The translations under genes and the position numbers were made by a program. DNA of 64,000 nucleotides from Myxococcales bacterium (lineage in GTDB: Bacteria; Myxococcota_A; UBA9042): positions 90,149-154,148 of the forward strand of contig CANLIC010000008.1 in assembly GCA_947491025.1 (NCBI GenBank), written 5' to 3'. The notes beneath the pieces are model-generated. The model saw only the letters and a program-made list of their open reading frames with translations. It searched no databases and was not told the origin of the DNA. Shown here in pieces: positions 1 through 7,900 of this stretch (positions within the stretch are counted from its first letter, which is position 1; each line of letters begins with the position of its first letter).

Positions 1-1
1 G

Positions 2-724
2 CGCGTCCGCAACGAGCGCCTGGCCGAGAAGGAGCGTGAGGAGCTCAACAAGCTTCGCAGCGAGCACGAGAAGTGGCTTGAGATGCTCTTTGTCCGCGAG
101 CGCGAGCTGCGTTCGCAGCACCGCTTGGGGCGCGACAACTACCGCGCCTACATCGTGACCAAGGGCCAGCTCGACCTCGCGCTCGACGAGGTGTACCGCA
201 TGAAGCACGGCCGCGAGCGCCCGACGCTCGACGAGCACCTGCAGCAGGATGGTGGTGACGACGCCGAGCCAGGCGCCCGCTCCGGCCAGAGCGAGCGCAC
301 CGCCCGTGCCCGCGGCCCCCGCCCCGATCGTCCGCGCCGTCAGCCCGCAGCCGAGACCGACGCTGAAGTCGCGCCGGCCGCAAGCGCGCCAGCCGAGGCC
401 GCCGAGGCCAGCGCCCCTGCGGCGCCGGTGGAGGCAAGCGCCCCTGCCGTAACGGTCGAGGCAAGCGCCCCTGCCGAAGCGGTTGAGGCAAGCGCCCCTG
501 CCGAAGCGGTTGAGGCCAGCGCCCCTGCCGAAGCGGTTGAGGCCAGCGCCCCTGCCGAAGCGGTTGAGGCCAGCGCCCCTGCCGAAGCGGTTGAGGCCAG
601 CGCCTCTGCCGAAGCGGTTCAGGCCAGCGCCGCGCCCGTCGACGCCGCCGCCGCGGAGGCCGCCGCCGCTAGCGATGACAGCGCCGCTGAAGCGGCCGCC
701 GTGACCGCCGCCGCTGGCAGTTGA
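2..724 (+). CDS. C-terminal part of an uncharacterised helical, repeat-tailed protein (5' end outside window)
   Basis: The reading frame is open from the window edge and ends at TGA 722-724, so the N-terminus is missing. The first ~85 visible residues are strongly charged (many Glu, Arg, Lys, Leu) and look like long helix or coiled coil. There is no signal peptide or membrane segment in the visible part. From about position 240 the protein turns Ala/Pro/Glu-rich, and it carries eight copies of a nine-residue unit (consensus EASAPAEAV, DNA 404-619) before an Ala-rich end. I do not recognise the family. The repeat tail looks like a flexible linker or surface-exposed spacer, which is inference. 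The next gene, feoA, begins 68 bp downstream and has its own likely promoter, so a functional link with iron uptake is not shown. Confidence 0.7.
   Translation, partial: RVRNERLAEKEREELNKLRSEHEKWLEMLFVRERELRSQHRLGRDNYRAYIVTKGQLDLALDEVYRMKHGRERPTLDEHLQQDGGDDAEPGARSGQSERTARARGPRPDRPRRQPAAETDAEVAPAASAPAEAAEASAPAAPVEASAPAVTVEASAPAEAVEASAPAEAVEASAPAEAVEASAPAEAVEASAPAEAVEASASAEAVQASAAPVDAAAAEAAAASDDSAAEAAAVTAAAGS
404..619 (+). repeat. 27-bp tandem repeat, eight in-frame copies, coding for EASAPAEAV
   Basis: Eight consecutive 27-bp units start at 404, 431, 458, 485, 512, 539, 566 and 593. Units at 458 and 485 match exactly, and those at 512, 539 and 566 also match one another exactly, differing from the first pair at one third-codon base. 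The first two and the last are diverged, and a degenerate ninth follows at 620. The near identity of the central units, including synonymous positions, indicates recent duplication by slippage or unequal recombination. The unit length keeps the frame, so copy-number change alters only tail length. Confidence 0.93.
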
Positions 725-727
725 GAG

Positions 728-755
728 TTGATTTCAATTTCAGAGAAGCTACCCT
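728..755 (+). promoter_or_regulatory. Possible feoAB promoter with an AT-rich palindrome
   Basis: An AT-rich stretch in otherwise GC-rich DNA holds TTGATT (728-733) and TACCCT (750-755) with a 16-nt spacer. The -35 overlaps the short palindrome TTGATTTCAA (728-737). The distance to the feoA start (793) gives a 5' leader of about 30 nt. A Fur-type repressor site would be expected here from what is known of feo operons, but the match to the classical Fur box is poor, so regulation by iron is inference. Confidence 0.3.
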
Positions 756-792
756 GCCGCCAGCGCCGTTGTGAGGCGTTGGAGCCCGCAGC

Positions 793-1065
793 TTGGCAAC
801 CCAAGGCCGCCCTCTCTGCGACGCGGACGCCGGCACCGACGGCGAAGTCCTAACCATTGTTGGCGACGGTCGCGTCCCGAGCCGCCTCCGCGAGCTCGGC
901 CTGACGCCCGGCACGGGCCTGCGGGTGGTGCGCCGCGCGCCGATGGGCGGAGCGATCGTGGTCCAGGTCCGCGGCTTTACCCTGGCGTTGCGGCGCGACG
1001 AGGCTGCGCTGGTGCAACTCAGCGCCATCGGCGTCCCCGCCTTGGCTGGGGGCGGCGATGCCTGA
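793..1065 (+). CDS. feoA: FeoA, small SH3-like partner of the ferrous iron transporter
   Basis: A 90-residue protein with the FeoA core: a DGRVPSRLRELGL segment followed by a GTGLRVVRRAPMGGAIVVQVRG strand pattern and the LALRRDEA ending, spanning most of the protein. FeoA proteins are cytoplasmic SH3-like domains that act with FeoB in Fe(II) uptake. The start is TTG at 793, with a GGAG-type ribosome site just upstream; there is no better ATG in frame. Its last codons overlap the feoB start by 8 bp, which indicates translational coupling. N-terminally it has about ten extra residues compared with many FeoA proteins. Confidence 0.92.
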   Translation: MATQGRPLCDADAGTDGEVLTIVGDGRVPSRLRELGLTPGTGLRVVRRAPMGGAIVVQVRGFTLALRRDEAALVQLSAIGVPALAGGGDA

Positions 1066-3214
1066 GATCGCCCTCGCCGGCAACCCGAACACTGGCAAGA
1101 CCACCCTCTTCAACGCCTTGACCGGTTCCACGGCGCGGGTGGGCAACTATCCCGGAATCACCGTCGAGCGCCGGAGCGGTGTACGACAAGTCGGCGACGG
1201 CCAGTGGTCCATCCACGACCTGCCCGGCTGCTACTCGCTGTTGGCGCTCTCGCCCGAAGAGGAGATCGCCCACCAGGCGTTGACCGGGGCGCTCGGGAAC
1301 CCGAGGCCGAACGCGGTGATCGTGGTGCTCGACGCCGGAAATCTGGCACGCAACCTCCTGCTCCTGATGCAGATCTGCGACCTCGGCCTGCCGACCGTGG
1401 CGGCGCTCAACCTGATGGATGAGGCGTCAGCGCGCGGGCTCTCCATCGACCATGAGGGCCTCTCCGCCGCCCTTGGCATCCCCTGCGTGCCGATGGTGGC
1501 CCGCCGGGGCGAGGGCGTCGACGCGCTCGAGCGCGCCGTCCAGCAGGCGATGCAGGTCCCACCCGTGGCGCGCCAGCGTTGGCAGGCGCCCTCGCCCGAG
1601 CTCGCCGCGGCGCTGACCGCGCTGCGCGACCGCGGCGCAGCACACGGCCTGCCGCCGATGGCCTCGGAATTCGAGGCGTGCTGGTGGCTCTTCAGCGATC
1701 CGGAGACGCTCGAGGCGACGCGCCCAGGAGCGGGCGCAGCGCTGGTGGCCGCGAGCGGGCTCTCGCCGAGCGCCCGCGCGGCGCTGCGGAGCCAGGCGAC
1801 AGAGGCCCGCTTCGCCGACATCGATCGCTTGGTGGCGCAGCACGTGAGCCGAGCACCGCCGCGCCGGCGTCCGATGACGGAGCGCATCGACAGCGTGCTG
1901 CTCAATCCGGTCGGCGGGCCTCTGCTGTTCTTGCTGGTCATGGGCGCCCTTTTTCAGGCCGTTTTCGCCGGCGTCACTCCGGCGGTGGACGCCATCGACA
2001 GCGTCATGGCGGCCATTTCGGGACAAGTCAGCCAATGGATGCCCGCGAGCGTCCTGCGCGATGTCATCGTCGACGGCGTGCTCGCCGGCATCGCCGGCAC
2101 AGCGGTCTTTGTGCCGCAGATCGCGGTGCTGTTCCTTGGCATCGCGCTGCTCGAAGACAGCGGCTACCTCGCGCGGGCGGCGCTGATGACGGATAGGCTG
2201 CTGGGGCGCGCCGGCCTGCCGGGGACAGCGTTTGTGCCGCTCCTCTCGTCTTTTGCCTGCAATGTCCCAGGGATCATGGCGGCGCGCGCCATGCCCAGCC
2301 CCTCCGATCGCCTGGTCACCATCCTCATCGCGCCGCTAATGAGCTGCTCGGCCCGCCTGCCAGTCTATACCCTGGTGACGGCGACGGTCTTTGCCGACGC
2401 CGCGCCGGTCTTCGGCGTGCTCTCGTTTGGCGGGCTGCTCGTCCTCGGCATGTACGGGCTCGGGCTCGTGCTGGCGCTGCTGGTGGGGGCCGTGCTGCGC
2501 CGCACCGTGGCCCGCGGCCCGCGCAGCGGCCTGATGCTGGAGCTGCCCCCCTACCGCATGCCCTCCGCACGCAACGTCGCTCTGGTCGTCTGGCGCCGGG
2601 TCCGGCAATTCTGCCTCGAGACGGGCCCACTGATCGTGGCGCTGACCGTCGTGCTGTGGGCGCTGATGACCTGGCCTCGCGTCGAGCTGCCGGCGGCAAC
2701 CCGGGCGGCGCTGGAGGCCGACGTCGCTGCCGCTGTGGATGCGCCCGGCCGCGAGCGTGCGCAGGTCCGGATCGACGACGCCGCCAGCGCCCACGCGCTG
2801 AGCCACAGCGCAGCGGGCGTCATCGGCCACGCGCTCGAGCCCGTGATCGCGCCACTCGGCTTCGACTGGCGCATTGGCATCGGCCTCGTCGGCTCATTCG
2901 CCGCCCGCGAGGTGCTGATCCCCGTGCTCGGCCGGGTCTATGGCCGTGGCGGCGGCGAGGGGCTGGATGAAGACGCCTACCAACGCCAAGTCGGCGGGGC
3001 GCTGGTCGGTGTCTCGCAACTGACGCCGCTGGTCGGTGTGTCGCTGATGATCTTCTTCGCCGTCGCTATGCAGTGCATGAGCACGGTCGCGATCATCGCC
3101 CGCGAGACCCGTAGCTGGCGCTGGCCCGTGGCGGCGCTCCTCGGCCTGAACGCCCTGGCCTGGGTGCTGGCCTACGCGGCGCGCCAGCTTGGGCTGGCTG
3201 CAGGCTGGAGCTGA
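1058..3214 (+). CDS. feoB: FeoB, ferrous iron transport GTPase/permease
   Basis: A 718-residue Fe(II) transporter of the inner membrane. The N-terminal G domain shows the P-loop GNPNTGKTT (residues 8-16), the G3 motif DLPG (54-57) and the G4 motif NLMD (118-121). A spacer helical region follows to about residue 270, then the membrane part with the two Gate (nucleoside recognition) regions, recognisable by FVPLLSSFACNVPGIMAAR and GSFAAREVLIPVLG. The length is close to typical FeoB (about 700-770). ATG 1058 lies inside the end of feoA, so the two are co-translated. The downstream 64-codon membrane gene starts 1 bp after the stop and completes a feoAB-X operon. Confidence 0.97.
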   Translation: MPEIALAGNPNTGKTTLFNALTGSTARVGNYPGITVERRSGVRQVGDGQWSIHDLPGCYSLLALSPEEEIAHQALTGALGNPRPNAVIVVLDAGNLARNLLLLMQICDLGLPTVAALNLMDEASARGLSIDHEGLSAALGIPCVPMVARRGEGVDALERAVQQAMQVPPVARQRWQAPSPELAAALTALRDRGAAHGLPPMASEFEACWWLFSDPETLEATRPGAGAALVAASGLSPSARAALRSQATEARFADIDRLVAQHVSRAPPRRRPMTERIDSVLLNPVGGPLLFLLVMGALFQAVFAGVTPAVDAIDSVMAAISGQVSQWMPASVLRDVIVDGVLAGIAGTAVFVPQIAVLFLGIALLEDSGYLARAALMTDRLLGRAGLPGTAFVPLLSSFACNVPGIMAARAMPSPSDRLVTILIAPLMSCSARLPVYTLVTATVFADAAPVFGVLSFGGLLVLGMYGLGLVLALLVGAVLRRTVARGPRSGLMLELPPYRMPSARNVALVVWRRVRQFCLETGPLIVALTVVLWALMTWPRVELPAATRAALEADVAAAVDAPGRERAQVRIDDAASAHALSHSAAGVIGHALEPVIAPLGFDWRIGIGLVGSFAAREVLIPVLGRVYGRGGGEGLDEDAYQRQVGGALVGVSQLTPLVGVSLMIFFAVAMQCMSTVAIIARETRSWRWPVAALLGLNALAWVLAYAARQLGLAAGWS

Positions 3215-3215
3215 G

Positions 3216-3410
3216 ATGCCGCCTTGGCTCGACGCAACGCTGGCGGGTCTGCTCGTAGCGGCGGCGCTGCTGTACGTGGTGCGGGCGCTGCGCAAGCCGG
3301 CCTGTGCTCGCTGCGAGAGCACGTCGACGTCGCCCAAGGGCGCGGTGCGGCGCGACGTCGCGGCGCTCGGAATCGGCCGCCGGCGGGCCGCAACGACGCC
3401 TTCCGACTAG
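3216..3410 (+). CDS. Small single-pass membrane protein of the feo operon (FeoB-associated Cys-type)
   Basis: A 64-residue protein from ATG 3216, one base after the feoB stop. Residues ~7-25 form one transmembrane helix (DATLAGLLVAAALLYVV) followed by a basic stretch and a CARC motif (CxxC), then a polar tail. Small one-helix proteins with Cys pairs often follow feoB and are annotated as FeoB-associated Cys-rich membrane proteins; this one has only the single CxxC, so assignment rests on topology and context. Its last four bases overlap the end of the convergent cca gene (3407-3410). Confidence 0.72.
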   Translation: MPPWLDATLAGLLVAAALLYVVRALRKPACARCESTSTSPKGAVRRDVAALGIGRRRAATTPSD

Positions 3411-4804
3411 GTTGCACCGCCGACCGGGCCGAGTTGGTCGAGCGCAGCGGCAAAGCAGGCCGCGTCGTCGGCGCCAGCAAGCTGAGCGTCCATTGCGGCG
3501 TCGATCGCGAGACGAAAACGCGGACCTGGCCCAAATCCGGCCGCCTGCAGCCGGGCGCCGTCGACGTGTGGCGGCGGCCACCAGCGCGAACGCGGCGTCG
3601 CCGTCCGCAGGCGCCTGAGCTCGGCGATCTGGGCCCGGGCGGTGGGCGGTGCGGCGGCGATCTCCGGCACCCGCGCATGGAGCAGGCGCAGCGCGGCATC
3701 GGCCTGGTCGGCACGCAGCAGCCGCAGGAGGGCTGGCGTGGCGGCGGCACCGTGCAATCCGCGATCCGTGAGATGCGACTCGAAAGCAGTCGCCAGCGCG
3801 TCGATCTGCGTCGCCGCCTGGGCCACATCACTGGCGAGGCGAAACCGAGCGCCGAGCGCAGAGGCGGCCAGCGCCCCGTGGGCCAGCGCCGCCAGGGCCA
3901 GCGGGAAAGGCAGCCCTCGCGAGGCGACAAAGGCGTCCTCGATGGGCACATGCCCAGCCGACGGCGCCGGGTCCAGGCTCGCTTCGTCGACGAGCCGCTG
4001 CAGGCGGCCGACCACCCGCAGCAAGCCGGGATCGGCGGCGGCGAGCTCAGGCAGGACGAAAGCGTGCAGGCCATGGTCAGCCAAGAGCTGGATGGCGGCG
4101 CACGCCGAGGCGGGCTGCAGCATGTGCTCGAGCTCCATGCGCACCCGCTCACGGGAGATGACCTGAAGGCGCGGCGCCAACTCGCGCATCGCCGCGCTTG
4201 TCTCCGCCTCGATCGTCAGGCCGAAGCGGGCAGCGAACCGCACGGCGCGCAGCAGGCGCAGCGCATCCTCGCCGAAGCGCGCACGCGGATCGCCGATGGC
4301 CCGCAGCCGGCCGGCGAGAAGATCGGCGATGCCGTCGACGAGATCCACGAGGGTCAGCGCCGCCTCAGCGCCCGGCCCAAGGTCGAGCAATAGGCCGTTC
4401 ATGGTGAAGTCGCGTCGCAGCACGTCCTGCTCGACGCCGACAAAGCGCACGCCTAGCGGCCTCCGCCCGTCTTCGTAGTCGAGATCGGCACGAAACGTCG
4501 CGACCTCGACCGCGATGGGGGGCTGCCCGGCGCTGAGCACGCAGACGACACCGAAGCTTGCCCCGACCTCGACGACCCGCGGAAAGAGGCTGCTCACCTG
4601 CTCCGGGCGCGCCGATGTCGCGATGTCGTAGTCTTTCGGCGCAAGGCCCAGGACGAGGTCGCGGACGCAACCGCCGACGAGGAAGGCCTCGTGCCCGGCC
4701 TCGCGAAGGGCCTCCAGCACGCGCATGGCGAAGGCGGCGGCGTCGGTCTCGGGCAGCGTCAACCGCAGGGGACCCGGCGCAGGATCGGCCAGATCGACGG
4801 TCAT
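3407..4804 (-). CDS. cca: CCA-adding tRNA nucleotidyltransferase / poly(A) polymerase family
   Basis: A 465-residue class II nucleotidyltransferase that builds or repairs the 3' CCA end of tRNAs (or adds A tails) in the cytoplasm. Motif A is seen as LVGGCVRDLVLG with the catalytic DYD at residues 58-60; motif RRDFTMN is at 130-136; the template-binding ED/RxxRF region reads EDALRLLRAVRFAARFG. The C-terminal half is helical, Ala/Leu-rich, and shows no HD phosphohydrolase domain. CCA-adding and poly(A) polymerase activities cannot be separated from sequence alone, but this is the only such gene in view. It runs convergent to the feo operon and divergent from the large lipoprotein gene. Confidence 0.88.
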   Translation of the reverse strand: MTVDLADPAPGPLRLTLPETDAAAFAMRVLEALREAGHEAFLVGGCVRDLVLGLAPKDYDIATSARPEQVSSLFPRVVEVGASFGVVCVLSAGQPPIAVEVATFRADLDYEDGRRPLGVRFVGVEQDVLRRDFTMNGLLLDLGPGAEAALTLVDLVDGIADLLAGRLRAIGDPRARFGEDALRLLRAVRFAARFGLTIEAETSAAMRELAPRLQVISRERVRMELEHMLQPASACAAIQLLADHGLHAFVLPELAAADPGLLRVVGRLQRLVDEASLDPAPSAGHVPIEDAFVASRGLPFPLALAALAHGALAASALGARFRLASDVAQAATQIDALATAFESHLTDRGLHGAAATPALLRLLRADQADAALRLLHARVPEIAAAPPTARAQIAELRRLRTATPRSRWWPPPHVDGARLQAAGFGPGPRFRLAIDAAMDAQLAGADDAACFAAALDQLGPVGGAT

Positions 4805-4853
4805 GCCAGCTCGGCCCTCCGCGTTGATACCCGATCATGGCCAAGAGGCCACG

Positions 4854-4883
4854 TTGGACCTCGCCCTGCGCCTGTGCTACTGT
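4854..4883 (+). promoter_or_regulatory. Likely sigma-70-type promoter for the giant lipoprotein gene
   Basis: TTGGAC at 4854-4859 and TACTGT at 4878-4883 are separated by 18 nt, in the spacer between the divergent cca and lipoprotein genes. It would give a leader of about 60 nt before ATG 4949. The match is moderate (five of six at -35, three of six at -10). Confidence 0.42.
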
Positions 4884-4948
4884 GCCCCGTTCGTGCGCGG
4901 GCGTCGACCCAGGCGCGAACCCAAGCGTGCTGCCTCTTGGAGTCGCCC

Positions 4949-7900
4949 ATGACTGTGTCACCGGCCCGCAAACCATGGCCGATGTCCCCTCGCTTCGCCA
5001 ACTTCGTCCTCTGCGCCCTGTTGGCCGCGTGCGGTACCGAGCCGGTCGCGCAAACCGACGCCGGCCAGGACATCGCGGAAGAAGTCGACAGCCAAGATGT
5101 CGAAGAGGTCGTGGTCATCCCGACCTTCGACCTTTCGCTGACCGCGAGCACCACCTCGGGCAATGTACCGCTGCCGGTCCAGTTCACGTTGACCCTCGAC
5201 ACCGACACGCCTGCCACGGAGTTCTTCTACAGCTGGGACTTCGGCGACGGCGACACACGCGAGGTCAACCCCGACGACGAGCCCGAACTGGTCGGCGGCA
5301 TGACCCACACCTTCAAGTACAAAGGGACCTTCCCGACACGGGTCACGGTGACGTGGCGGAAGAACTTCAACGTCAAGAAGACCGTGACACAAGAGATCGA
5401 GGTTCGGCAGCCCGCGGCGCTGTCGCTGTCCACCATCGCGGTGACAGGCGCCACCGAGGTCAAGGTCGGCGACAAGATCAGCCTGACCTTCAGCATCTTG
5501 AACGAAGGCGCGGCCATCACCACGCCCTTTGAGACGCAGATTCTGCTGTCGCAAGACGACATCGTCGACGCCAATGACGTCGTGGCGGCGACGATCGCCC
5601 ACACCGACATGGCCAGCGGGCTCGAGGGGGTGAGCGCCATCAGCTACCCCGTCGCCAAGCCCTATGAATTCAACGTCCCTGTCGGCGTTCCCGACGGCCT
5701 GTGGTTCGTGCTGGTCCACGTCGATCCCAAGGCGGCGGTGCCGGAGCTGAACCGCCTCGACAACTTGGGCTACGCCACCAGCCTGCTGCAGATCGACAGC
5801 ACGCTGCTCGAGCCGGCCGACCTGACCATCGGTGCGCCGAAGCTGAGCCAGAACAAGCCCGTGACGCCCGGCGACACCGCCTCGTACACCGTCGAAATCA
5901 AGAACGTCGGCAAGGGTGAGGCCAAGGGCTTCAAATTTGGCGTCTACCTGTCGAAGGACCAGAAACTGGACCTCATCCCCAACCAAGCCGTCGGCGGCGG
6001 CGACATCAGCAAGCACGACATGCTGATCACCGACCCGGCCAACTCGACGCTCCCTTCGCTGGACGAAGGCAAGGCGTTCACGGTGTTTCGGGCGCTGTCG
6101 GTGCCGACGCTGCCAAACGGCACGTACTTCCTGTTGTCCAAGGTCGACGTCGACAACGTGGTCTTCGAGACGAACGAAGACAACAACACCGCCATTGGCG
6201 AGACGACCCTCACCGTCAAGAAGACGGTCAAGGAAGGCGTCGACGTCGGCCTGCTGGCGATGGTGGTCAAACCCAAGGCCAGCTACCTCGGCGGCAACAT
6301 CGGCGTGAATTGGCACGTGAAGAATCTCGGCACGATGCAGTCGCCGAAGTTCCCTGCGACCATCTACTTTTGCCCAACTTCCACGCTGAGCAAGTCGCAG
6401 TGCGTCATCAACCAGACCAAGTTCGAGTTGCCACCCCTCGCCGTGGGCGAGGAGAAGCTCGACGTCACCAGCATCAGCATCAACGTCGCGACTCCGTTGC
6501 AGAATTGGTACTTGTTCATGCTCATCGACCCCGAGAACACGGTCGCCGAGCTGGACGAGGGCAACAACCTGCAGAAGTGGGACAACCCGCCGCTCAAGGT
6601 GACGGCGAGCGCGCAAGTTGAAATCAAGCCCGAGAACCTAGGCTTCCACCCGGCATCGGTGGTCGCCGGCGGCGAGATCAAGGTCAGCCACAAGGTCGTC
6701 AACACCGGCAACACCGGCTCAGGCGCGACCGAGACCTGGTACGTGCTGTCGACGGTGCCGGAGATCTCGCTGCTCAACACCACCAACGGCAAGGCGGCAA
6801 TCGTCAAGAAAGTCAACGATTCCGGAGTCGATGGACTCGATGTCGGGCAGCGCGCGGAGACGATCGTGGTCCCTGAGGGCCTCGACCACAAGGTCACCGC
6901 CTACTACGTCGGCGTCATCTTGGACGCCACGGCCAAAGAGAAGACCGACAGCAAGGGCAACAACGCCATCGGCAGCGCCACGGCGCTGCAGGTCTCGGGC
7001 GCCAAGGGTGGTTGCTACGAGGATGAGCACGACAACGACAAGACCAACAACGACAAGGCCGAGAGCGCGGTTGCCCTGGCTGTCGGCAACCACAACAAGC
7101 TGGGCAGCTGCGCCAACGACGACTGGTGGGCGATCACCCTCGCCAAGGGCGACTCGCTAGTGGTGAAGGTGCTCTCCAGCGAGATCTTGTCGACCTCGCC
7201 GATCGCCGCCGACCTCGACGTCGACCTCGTCGCGCCCGATGGCACCGTGATCGACAGCAAGAAGGGCCTCGGCCTGGCCAAGCAGGCGGTCGCGCTCTCG
7301 GTCCAGAAGTCCGGCACCTACAAGATCCGCGTCTATCCACACGCCGCTGGGGTCCAGGCCCAGTACCAGCTCGTGCTCCAGGTCGATCCGCCGCCGGCTG
7401 GCATCGACCTGTTTGGCTCGACGTTGGTCGCCTCGCCCTCGGCGACCTACCCGGGCGGCTTGATCAAGGCCCGGCTCGACCTGACGAACCTCGGCGCCAC
7501 CGCGGCAGGGAAGTTCTCGATTCGCTACGTGCTCTCGAGCGATGCGGTCATCGACGCCGCAGATACCAAACTCAAAGAGGTGTCGTACCCGAGCCTCGGC
7601 GCCACCGAGACGCTTGAGACGCTCGAGACCATCGTCCTGCCGAACATCCCGGGCGGAAAGTACTACCTCGGCGCGCTTATCGATGTCGGCGAGCAGGTTC
7701 TGGAGAGCAACGAGAAAAACAACGCCATCGCCAGCAACTCGATCAACCTGAACACGCAGTTCAGCTGCGCGACCGACGCATTCACCGGCAACCATACCGT
7801 CGGCGATGCGGCGCCGATCGAGTCCAAGAGCGCAGTCTACGAGAAGCTCAACGTGTGCCCGGGCCTCGAGGACTGGTTCAAGATCGAGTTGCCCAAGGGC

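Noticed and set aside
404..619. CRISPR-like array
   Set aside because: The repeats are directly joined without spacers and keep the reading frame, so they are protein-coding.
4691..4948. In-frame N-terminal extension of the giant lipoprotein
   Set aside because: It overlaps cca and lacks hydrophobic core; the signal peptide begins at ATG 4949.
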